A stretch of DNA of 12,858 bases from a bacterium (GTDB lineage: Bacteria > Pseudomonadota > Gammaproteobacteria > Burkholderiales > Methylophilaceae). The translations under genes and the position numbers were made by a program. Below, in pieces: positions 7,157 through 12,858 of this stretch (its first letter is position 1; every line of letters starts with the position of its first letter). Under the pieces are notes generated by a model. That model was given only the letters and a program-made list of their open reading frames with translations. It had not been told where the DNA came from and searched no databases. Location: the NCBI GenBank assembly GCA_027310505.1, contig DAIDAS010000139.1, forward strand, positions 1 through 12,858. Reading direction: 5' to 3'.

Positions 7157-8071
7157 CTAAGCCGCCTGAATCAGCGGTGTATTGAAAGCACGCGGCGCTT
7201 CTTCCGCATGCTCGAAGGTGGCGTATTCCCAGGCATCGACATCGGCCAGCAGCGCGCGCAACAGCTTGTTGTTGAGCGCGTGGCCGGACTTGTATGCGCT
7301 GAACGCGCCGATCAGCGGATGACCGAGGATATACAGGTCGCCGATGGCATCCAGCACCTTGTGTTTGACGAACTCGTCCTCGTAGCGCAGACCATCGCTG
7401 TTGAGGATACGGTATTCGTCCAGCACCACGGCGTTATCGAGGCTGCCACCGCGGGCCAGCCCCATGGAGCGCAACGCTTCGACTTCGTGCATGAAACCGA
7501 AGGTACGCGCCCGGCTGACTTCGCGGATATAGGCATGTTCGGCAAAATCGATGGTGACCGATTTTCCGGTGTGCTCGATGACGGGGTGATCAAAATCGAT
7601 GGCAAAGTCGATCTTGAATCCATGGTATGGCGCGAAGCGCACCCACTTGTCACCCTCGTGCACTTCAACGGGCTTCTTGATACGAATGAACTTCTTCGCC
7701 ACAGGTTGCTCGACAATGCCGGCCGATTGCAGCAGATAGACAAACGGGCCGGCGCTGCCATCGAGAATGGGCAACTCGGAAGCGCTGAGATCGACATAGG
7801 CATTGTCGACGCCCAGCCCTGCGAGGGCTGACATCAGGTGTTCCACCGTGGCCACGCGCACGCCGTCCACTTCCAGCGTGGAGGAGAGCCGGGTGTCTTG
7901 GACGTGATGCGGCAAGGCCTTGATTTCCTTTGGGGGATCAAGGTCGACGCGACGGAACACGATGCCGGTATCGGGCGCAGCAGGGCGCAAGGTGATCGCC
8001 ACCTTGTCTCCGGTATGCAAACCCACGCCAGTCGCGTGGATCACATTCTTGAGCGTACGCTGCTTAAGCAC
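7157..8071 (-). CDS. lpxC: UDP-3-O-acyl-N-acetylglucosamine deacetylase
   Basis: Zinc amidase that catalyses the committed step of lipid A synthesis, removing acetate from UDP-3-O-acyl-GlcNAc in the cytoplasm. 304 residues, the usual length. The zinc ligands and catalytic residues are in place: Glu77-His78 in TVEHLMSAL, His237 and Asp241 in HKVLDAIGD, and His264 in KSGHALNN. The N-terminal LKQRTLKN and TGVGLHTG are family hallmarks. The start is GTG at 8071, with AAAGGA (8079-8084) spaced 7 bases; the nearby ATG is out of frame and stops after four codons. It follows ftsZ by 60 bases, the classic end of the dcw cluster. In other bacteria LpxC level is set by FtsH proteolysis of its C-terminus; whether that applies here cannot be read from sequence. 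Confidence 0.98.
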   Translation of the reverse strand: MLKQRTLKNVIHATGVGLHTGDKVAITLRPAAPDTGIVFRRVDLDPPKEIKALPHHVQDTRLSSTLEVDGVRVATVEHLMSALAGLGVDNAYVDLSASELPILDGSAGPFVYLLQSAGIVEQPVAKKFIRIKKPVEVHEGDKWVRFAPYHGFKIDFAIDFDHPVIEHTGKSVTIDFAEHAYIREVSRARTFGFMHEVEALRSMGLARGGSLDNAVVLDEYRILNSDGLRYEDEFVKHKVLDAIGDLYILGHPLIGAFSAYKSGHALNNKLLRALLADVDAWEYATFEHAEEAPRAFNTPLIQAA

Positions 8072-8101
8072 CCAACATTCCTTTCTCTTTGATTCGTCAG
8101 G

Positions 8102-8107
8102 ATTTTA
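8102..8107 (-). promoter_or_regulatory. Possible -10 element for lpxC
   Basis: In the 60-base ftsZ-lpxC gap the minus strand reads TG-TAAAAT, five of six matches to the -10 consensus. Initiation would be near 8095, giving a leader of roughly 24 bases that includes the AAAGGA ribosome site. No good -35 hexamer is found at 16-18 bases. It may supply lpxC separately from the division genes. Confidence 0.3.
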
Positions 8108-8131
8108 CACCAAAATCCCGCCCTCCGGGCA

Positions 8132-9301
8132 TCAATCCGCCTGTTTACGCAGGAACGCCGGAATGTCGAACTCGTCCATACCGGTCGACTTCATCGCTTC
8201 CACCTGGGCACGGCGGTTGCTGGAGAAGGCGGCAGGAACGGCGTCTTCCACAGCCGGAGAACCGAAGTAGATCGGCTGGTTGGTGGTACCGTCACGCACC
8301 GGCGTCATCACCTTGAGCTCAGGCTTCTGCTGGCGACGTGCTGCTCCGCCGGCAAGGCCAGTCGCCACCAGCGTGATACGCAGGTCGTCGCCCAGCGATT
8401 CGTCGAACACGTTGCCGAAGAACACCGATGCATCTTCCGCGGTAAACGACTTGATCGTGTTCATCACCTCATAGAATTCGTCCATGATGAACGAATCGGC
8501 GCTGGAGGTGATATTCACCAGAACGCCGCGCGCGCCTTCGAGGTTGACGTTTTCCAGGAACGGGCTGTTGACGGCCTGTTCCGCAGCAATACGGGCACGG
8601 TTTTCGCCAGAGGCCACGGCCGAACCCATCATGGCCATGCCGTTCTCGCCCATTACGGTGCGCACGTCAGCGAAGTCGACGTTGACCATGCCTTCGCCGT
8701 TGATGACTTCGGCGATGCCTGAAACCGCGTTGTGCAGTACGCCATTGGCGGCACGATAGGCTTCCTTCACGGTGATCTTGCCGCCTAGTACCTGAATCAG
8801 CTTTTCGTTCGGCACGACCAGCAGCGAATCGACGAACTTGGTCAACTCAGCCACGCCTTCTTCGGCCAGCGACATGCGCTTGTTCTCGAAACCGAACGGC
8901 TTGGTGACGACTGCCACGGTCAGGATGCCCAGCTCCTTGGCCACTTCAGCGATCACCGGAGCGGCGCCGGTACCAGTACCGCCACCCATGCCGGCAGTGA
9001 TGAACAGCATGTCCGCACCGTCGATGATTTCAGCGATGCGGTCACGGTCTTCCAATGCGGCCTCACGGCCCATTTCCGGCTTGCCGCCCGCACCCAGACC
9101 GCGGGTGAGTTCGGCGCCGAGTTGCAACTGCACCTTGGCGCGGCTCTTTTTCAGAACCTGCATATCGGTGTTGGCACAAATGAATTCCACACCAGACACG
9201 CCCATGTCGATCATGTGTTCGACTGCGTTGCCGCCGCAGCCACCCACGCCGATCACCTTGATGACGGCTTCCTGAGAATCCCGATCCATGATTTCAAACA
9301 T
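8132..9301 (-). CDS. ftsZ: Cell division GTPase FtsZ
   Basis: Tubulin homologue that polymerises with GTP into the Z-ring at mid-cell and recruits the divisome. 389 residues, normal for proteobacteria. N-terminal GTPase domain with GVGGCGGNAV (18-27) and the tubulin signature GGGTGTG (106-112). The T7 synergy loop NVDFADV (207-213) carries Asp209 and Asp212, which complete the GTPase site of the neighbouring subunit. A variable linker of about 50 residues leads to the conserved C-terminal peptide DIPAFLRKQ, the docking site for FtsA and ZipA. ATG start with a strong AGGAGG (9309-9314) 7 bases ahead. It sits between ftsA and lpxC as in most dcw clusters. Confidence 0.99.
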   Translation of the reverse strand: MFEIMDRDSQEAVIKVIGVGGCGGNAVEHMIDMGVSGVEFICANTDMQVLKKSRAKVQLQLGAELTRGLGAGGKPEMGREAALEDRDRIAEIIDGADMLFITAGMGGGTGTGAAPVIAEVAKELGILTVAVVTKPFGFENKRMSLAEEGVAELTKFVDSLLVVPNEKLIQVLGGKITVKEAYRAANGVLHNAVSGIAEVINGEGMVNVDFADVRTVMGENGMAMMGSAVASGENRARIAAEQAVNSPFLENVNLEGARGVLVNITSSADSFIMDEFYEVMNTIKSFTAEDASVFFGNVFDESLGDDLRITLVATGLAGGAARRQQKPELKVMTPVRDGTTNQPIYFGSPAVEDAVPAAFSSNRRAQVEAMKSTGMDEFDIPAFLRKQAD

Positions 9302-9307
9302 CTTGTT

Positions 9308-9315
9308 TCCTCCTT
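9308..9315 (-). promoter_or_regulatory. Strong Shine-Dalgarno for ftsZ
   Basis: The minus strand reads AAGGAGGA, a near-perfect anti-SD match ending 6 bases before the ATG. It is the strongest ribosome site in the window and fits the high FtsZ copy number compared with FtsA and FtsQ, whose sites are only GGAG. Confidence 0.85.
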
Positions 9316-9359
9316 GTTATCTGCCTAATCCAAACCAAAAATCAAAACCAACCAAATGA

Positions 9360-10598
9360 CTAAAAATTGCCCTGGAACCAACTTCTCATCTTTTCCCAAA
9401 CGCGCTCAAAGGAACTCGATTCGAGCTGCCCCTGAATGTGCCGCTCGACCTGCTGCTTGCCCATCAACACCAAACCGACGCCGGTGGCGTAGCGTGGGTT
9501 GCTCACTACTTCGGACAATCCGCCGACATATCTGGGCATCCCCAGACGTACCGGCATGTGGAAAATTTCCTCGCCCAACTCAACCATGCCCTTCATCAGG
9601 CTGCTGCCGCCGGTAATGACGATACCGGAGGCGATCATTTCTTCCATGCCGCTTCTACGCAGCTCGTTCAGCACGAACTCATACAGCTCGACTACGCGCG
9701 GCTCGATCACTTCAGCCAGCGTCTGCAGGGAAAGCTGACGCGGGTCGCGCCCGTCCACGCCCGGCACTTCGACGATTTCCTTGGCGTCGGCCAACTGGCG
9801 CAGCGCGCAACCGTACTTGACCTTGATGTCTTCGGCCGACTGGGTGGGAGTCCGGAAGGCGACCGCCACGTCGTTGGTGATCTGGTCGCCGGCGATAGGC
9901 ACCACCGCGGTATGGCGGATCGCCCCCTGCTTGAATACCGCGATGTCTGTCGTGCCGCCGCCGATATCGACCAGGCACACCCCCAGTTCTTTCTCGTCCT
10001 CGGTCAGCGTCGCCACGCTGGAAGCGAGGGGTTGCAGCACCAGGTCACTCACTTCGAGGCCACAGCGCTTCACGCACTTGACGATGTTCTGGGCGGCGGA
10101 CACCGCACCGGTGACGATGTGCACCTTCACTTCCAGTTTCATGCCGCTCATGCCGATCGGTTCGCGCACGTCTTCCTGTCCGTCGATGATGAATTCCTGC
10201 GTGAGGATGTGCAGGATCTGCTGATCCGTCGGCAACGCGATGGCGCGCGCGGTTTCCACCACGCGGTCGACGTCGGCCTGCGTCACCTCGGCGTCCTTGA
10301 TCTTCACCATGCCGTGCGAATTGAGGCTCTTGATATGGCTGCCCGCAATGCCGGTGAACACGCTGCTGATCTTGCAATCCGCCATCAGTTCGGCCTCTTC
10401 CAGCGCGCGCTGGATGGCCTGCACGGTGGAATCGATATTGACCACCACGCCCTTGCGCAGCCCTTTCGAGGCATGCTGACCGAGACCGATCACCTTGAGC
10501 CCGCCTTCCGGTTGCAATTCGGCGACGATGGCGACGATTTTCGAGGTGCCAATATCCAGCCCGACAATCAAGTTCTTCATTTCTCTGATTTTGCTCAT
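9360..10598 (-). CDS. ftsA: Cell division protein FtsA
   Basis: Actin-like ATPase that tethers FtsZ filaments to the inner membrane and passes the signal for septal wall synthesis. 412 residues, typical length. The phosphate-1 loop GLDIGTSK lies at 13-20, the FtsA-specific 1C subdomain at about 88-168, and the phosphate-2 loop DIGGGTTD at 211-218, followed by the adenosine motif ITGGSSLMKG. The C-terminal RVWEKMRSWFQGNF (399-412) is the amphipathic helix that binds membrane. The ATG at 10598 has GGAG (10605-10608) 6 bases ahead; Met7 is a possible but less well served start. It lies 28 bases after ftsQ and 58 bases before ftsZ. Confidence 0.98.
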   Translation of the reverse strand: MSKIREMKNLIVGLDIGTSKIVAIVAELQPEGGLKVIGLGQHASKGLRKGVVVNIDSTVQAIQRALEEAELMADCKISSVFTGIAGSHIKSLNSHGMVKIKDAEVTQADVDRVVETARAIALPTDQQILHILTQEFIIDGQEDVREPIGMSGMKLEVKVHIVTGAVSAAQNIVKCVKRCGLEVSDLVLQPLASSVATLTEDEKELGVCLVDIGGGTTDIAVFKQGAIRHTAVVPIAGDQITNDVAVAFRTPTQSAEDIKVKYGCALRQLADAKEIVEVPGVDGRDPRQLSLQTLAEVIEPRVVELYEFVLNELRRSGMEEMIASGIVITGGSSLMKGMVELGEEIFHMPVRLGMPRYVGGLSEVVSNPRYATGVGLVLMGKQQVERHIQGQLESSSFERVWEKMRSWFQGNF

Positions 10599-10626
10599 TC
10601 AATTCTCCGCTTGCTGCTATTCCTGA

Positions 10627-11343
10627 TCAGACGCCTTTGCCGGCTGTGGCTGCCGGCTTGCGCACCGCGAATCCATTGGGGTAGCGCAGGTCGGCATACG
10701 CCACCGTCACCCCTGCCGCCCCCAGCGTCTTGCTGTAGGCGCCCACAAACTTGGTCAAGCGCGCTTCCGGCTGATCGCGCCCCAATTCGATCACCATGCC
10801 CTTGTCCGTGCCGATCTGCCACGCACGGCGCGGTGTCAGGGCGATTTGCGCCACCCGCATGCCGGTGGGTTGCAACAAGGCGTTGTAGCTGCCGAAATGC
10901 TCCGCCACTTCGTGCACTCCATCACCCGGGCCGTAAAACACCGGCAGCTCGCTATCTGATGCGGCATGGAACAACTCACCATAGGTGTTCACCAGCGCGA
11001 TGTTGCCCCAGCGCGCCAGTTCACGATGTTCTTCCACTGTCACTTCCAACTTGTCGGGCCAGCGGCGGCGCACACTCACGTTGCGCACCCAGGGCAGCTT
11101 CTGGAACGCATCGCGCGTCTGCTCCAGGTTGACGGTGAAAAAGTTGCCCTGCAGATGCCGGCTCACGATCAGTTTCAGCTGCTCCCGCGTGACATGCTGC
11201 ATGTCGCCCTCGACCTTCACCTCCCTTAAGGGGAAGATCGGCAGATGCACCACCACGAACAGCAGGGCATACATCAACAGCACCGCCGCCAGCGCGTAGA
11301 GGAAGTTGGCGAGCCACAACAGGAGCTGGGGTTTATCCCACAC
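10627..11343 (-). CDS. ftsQ: Cell division protein FtsQ
   Basis: Bitopic inner membrane protein that joins the cytoplasmic and periplasmic parts of the divisome through FtsB and FtsL. 238 residues, on the short side of the family. Short cytoplasmic tail, one membrane helix (about 9-35), then a POTRA domain starting at FPLREVKVEGDM (37-48) and running to VTVEEH (about 106), followed by the FtsQ beta domain. The start is GTG, inside the end of ddl (11-base overlap), with GGAG (11351-11354) 7 bases ahead; the ATG seven bases upstream belongs to the ddl frame. The identity rests on position and domain order, as FtsQ sequences diverge; both are clear here. Confidence 0.96.
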   Translation of the reverse strand: MWDKPQLLLWLANFLYALAAVLLMYALLFVVVHLPIFPLREVKVEGDMQHVTREQLKLIVSRHLQGNFFTVNLEQTRDAFQKLPWVRNVSVRRRWPDKLEVTVEEHRELARWGNIALVNTYGELFHAASDSELPVFYGPGDGVHEVAEHFGSYNALLQPTGMRVAQIALTPRRAWQIGTDKGMVIELGRDQPEARLTKFVGAYSKTLGAAGVTVAYADLRYPNGFAVRKPAATAGKGV

Positions 11344-12241
11344 GGGCCATCTCCAGAATCTTCAGCACCAGTTGATCGAATTCGATCCCCGCCGCCCGCG
11401 CACCCATCGGCACCAGACTGTGGTCGGTCATGCCGGGGGAAGTATTGGCTTCAAGGAAATAATGTTTGCCAGCCTCGTCCATCAGAAAATCGACACGCCC
11501 CCAGCCTCGCCCGCCCAGCACACGGAAAGCCTGCAAAGCCTGGGCGCGAATGGCAGCCTCCTGCGTTTCGCTCAGACCTGCCGGACACAGGTAGCGGGTA
11601 TCGTCGCGCAGGTACTTGGCCTCGTAATCGTAGAATTCGTTGGCAGGAACGATGCGTATCACCGGCAGCGCGGCATCGCCCAGAATGCCGACCGTGAACT
11701 CGCCACCACCGATAAAGCGCTCGGCCAGCACCAGCGGATCGTACTTGGCCGCTTCTTCATAGGCCGGACGCAAACCACCAGCCTGTTTCACCTTGCTGAT
11801 ACCGATACTGGAGCCTTCGTTGGCCGGTTTCACGAACAAGGGCAATCCCAGACGCGCCTCCACGGCTGCGAAATCGCTGTCGGCACCGACCAGCTCGAAC
11901 TCCGGCGTGGGAATGCCGGCCGCCTGCCACAGCAGCTTGGTACGCCACTTGTCCATCCCCACCGCCGAGGCCATCACGCCGCTACCGGTGTAGGGAATAC
12001 CCAGCAGCTCGAGTGCGCCCTGGATGGTGCCGTCTTCGCCGAAACGGCCATGCAGCGAGATGAACACTCGGTCGTAGCTCTCCAGATCATGCAGCGGCAA
12101 TTGCGCAGGATCGAAGGCATGGGCATCCACGCCGTTACGTTTCAATGCCGCCAGCACGGCGTTGCCACTCTTGAGCGACACCTCGCGCTCGGCGGATTTG
12201 CCGCCCAACAGCACGGCCACTTTTCCAAATCTGCTGCTCAC
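11333..12241 (-). CDS. ddl: D-alanine--D-alanine ligase (DdlB type)
   Basis: ATP-grasp enzyme that makes the D-Ala-D-Ala dipeptide for the peptidoglycan stem, in the cytoplasm. 302 residues, as in E. coli DdlB, with the same landmarks: LLGGKSAEREVSL (11-23, Glu18 binds the first D-Ala), HGRFGEDG, MDKWRTK, the ATP-binding FVKPANEGSSIG, the omega-loop region YDYEAKY, and LEANTSPGMTDHSLVP with the metal- and product-binding residues near the C-terminus. The start is GTG at 12241, overlapping the murB stop as GTGA, with GGGGA (12248-12252) 6 bases ahead. The C-terminus overlaps ftsQ, so all three genes are probably translationally coupled. Confidence 0.98.
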   Translation of the reverse strand: MSSRFGKVAVLLGGKSAEREVSLKSGNAVLAALKRNGVDAHAFDPAQLPLHDLESYDRVFISLHGRFGEDGTIQGALELLGIPYTGSGVMASAVGMDKWRTKLLWQAAGIPTPEFELVGADSDFAAVEARLGLPLFVKPANEGSSIGISKVKQAGGLRPAYEEAAKYDPLVLAERFIGGGEFTVGILGDAALPVIRIVPANEFYDYEAKYLRDDTRYLCPAGLSETQEAAIRAQALQAFRVLGGRGWGRVDFLMDEAGKHYFLEANTSPGMTDHSLVPMGARAAGIEFDQLVLKILEMARVG

Positions 12242-12858
12242 AACGCTTCCCCGATAATTTTCACTTCCCGCTGCAAGTCCACGCCCTGCTCGCGCAGTAC
12301 CGTGTCATGCACATGGGCAATCATGTTTTCAATATCCGCCGCCTTCGCCTCGCCCAGATTGACGATGAAGTTGGCGTGCTTTTCCGACACCTGCGCGTCG
12401 CCGATGCGATATCCCTTGAGCCCGCAAGCTTCGATCAGGCGCGCGGCATGGTCGCCTTCCGGATTGCGGAACACCGAGCCGGCGTTCGGCAGGTTCAACG
12501 GCTGCGTCGCCAGGCGTTTTGCCAGCAGGGTCTTGATCTTGTCCTCGGCCACGCTCGCCTCGCCGGCATGCAGATGGAACCATGCGGCGACAAACCATTC
12601 TTCGCCCGGCAGGACGACATGCCGGTAACCGACTTCCATCTCGACCTGGTTGCGCTCATGTAGAACACCGTGGCGGTCGATGGTGAGCGCCCGCTTCACG
12701 ATGTCCCAGGTTTCGCCGCCATGGCAGCCTGCGTTCATCGCCAGCGCACCGCCTACCGTGCCCGGTACTCCGGCCAGAAACTCTGCGCCGTGCAAATGCT
12801 GCCGCGCAGCAAACTTTGCGAGCTTGGCGCAAGTCACGCCGGCCTCGGCGTATACCGT
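12238..12858 (-). CDS. murB: UDP-N-acetylenolpyruvoylglucosamine reductase, N-terminus cut by window edge
   Basis: FAD enzyme that reduces UDP-GlcNAc-enolpyruvate to UDP-MurNAc with NADPH, the second step of peptidoglycan precursor synthesis. 206 residues are visible; the reading frame is open to base 12858, so roughly the first 90 residues (start of the FAD domain) are missing. Seen are YAEAG, the FAD-binding GVPGTVGGALAMNAG, GYRHV, the catalytic-serine motif GSVFRNPEG, GYRIGDAQVSEKHANF, and the C-terminal REVKIIGE with the catalytic Glu. The GSVFRNP form and the short C-terminus point to the type II MurB group rather than the E. coli type I. The gene upstream in dcw clusters would be murC. 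Confidence 0.96.
   Translation of the reverse strand, partial: TVYAEAGVTCAKLAKFAARQHLHGAEFLAGVPGTVGGALAMNAGCHGGETWDIVKRALTIDRHGVLHERNQVEMEVGYRHVVLPGEEWFVAAWFHLHAGEASVAEDKIKTLLAKRLATQPLNLPNAGSVFRNPEGDHAARLIEACGLKGYRIGDAQVSEKHANFIVNLGEAKAADIENMIAHVHDTVLREQGVDLQREVKIIGEAL

Noticed and set aside
8112..8130. Terminator between ftsZ and lpxC (GCCC-GGA-GGGC then ATTTT on the minus strand)
   Set aside because: Only a 4-bp stem with a 3-base loop, and the T-run is not adjacent; too weak to claim.
9316..9345. TTGATT (9340-9345) and GATAAC (9316-9321) as an ftsZ promoter, 18-base spacing
   Set aside because: Transcription would begin near 9309, inside the Shine-Dalgarno, leaving ftsZ without a usable ribosome site.
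9438..11132. 564-residue open frame on the plus strand across ftsA and ftsQ
   Set aside because: It is antisense to two certain genes, runs across their junction, is rich in His/Gln/Arg without any domain pattern, and arises from codon bias of the minus-strand genes.
11306..12628. 440-residue open frame on the plus strand across ddl and murB
   Set aside because: Same reason: antisense shadow spanning two secure genes with no recognisable motif.
1..12858. tRNA/rRNA genes, CRISPR arrays, insertion sequences, riboswitches, prophage or defence genes
   Set aside because: I looked on both strands in gaps and coding regions and saw no cloverleaf-like segment, spaced repeats, transposase motif or terminal inverted repeats; gaps are all 214 bases or less.

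Overview
The window reads almost entirely leftward: every gene I can support lies on the minus strand. It looks like the chromosome of a betaproteobacterium. The evidence is a standard Gram-negative dcw cell-wall/division cluster ending in lpxC, a bacterial Cca with a C-terminal HD domain, a Slt70-type lytic transglycosylase, a NDUFA9-like SDR and a NarX-family sensor. A member of the Nitrosomonadales (Gallionella/Sulfuricella/Thiobacillus-like) is my best guess, but that is inference from gene content, not from a database comparison.

In transcription order (right to left), the first block is the distal part of the dcw cluster: murB (cut by the right edge), ddl, ftsQ, ftsA, ftsZ and lpxC. murB and ddl overlap by 4 bases, and ddl and ftsQ by 11. 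ftsQ-ftsA and ftsA-ftsZ are separated by 28 and 58 bases. Together these genes make a peptidoglycan precursor (MurB, Ddl), build the divisome (FtsQ, FtsA, FtsZ) and commit the cell to lipid A synthesis (LpxC).

The second block follows lpxC without a convincing terminator. It holds a 60-residue two-helix membrane protein, a Slt70-like transglycosylase, a NDUFA9-like NAD(P)-binding SDR, cca (tRNA CCA addition) and a fatty-acid hydroxylase/sterol desaturase family membrane enzyme. The last four are packed within 12 bases or less, with an ATGA overlap at the end, so they are probably one transcript. A weak extended -10 element precedes slt.

The third block starts after a 214-base non-coding gap that carries two inverted repeats. 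It is a NarX-like nitrate/nitrite-type sensor histidine kinase whose ATPase domain runs off the left edge. The six-frame track does not list it because it is open at the edge; I translated it directly.

I see no mobile element, CRISPR array, tRNA/rRNA gene, prophage or foreign-looking segment. The region is mainly housekeeping. The points of interest are the uncharacterised small membrane protein, the cca-coupled hydroxylase, a hairpin over the cca ribosome binding site, the C-poor repeat-bearing ftsA-ftsZ spacer, the hairpins before the sensor, and frequent non-ATG starts (four GTG, one TTG).
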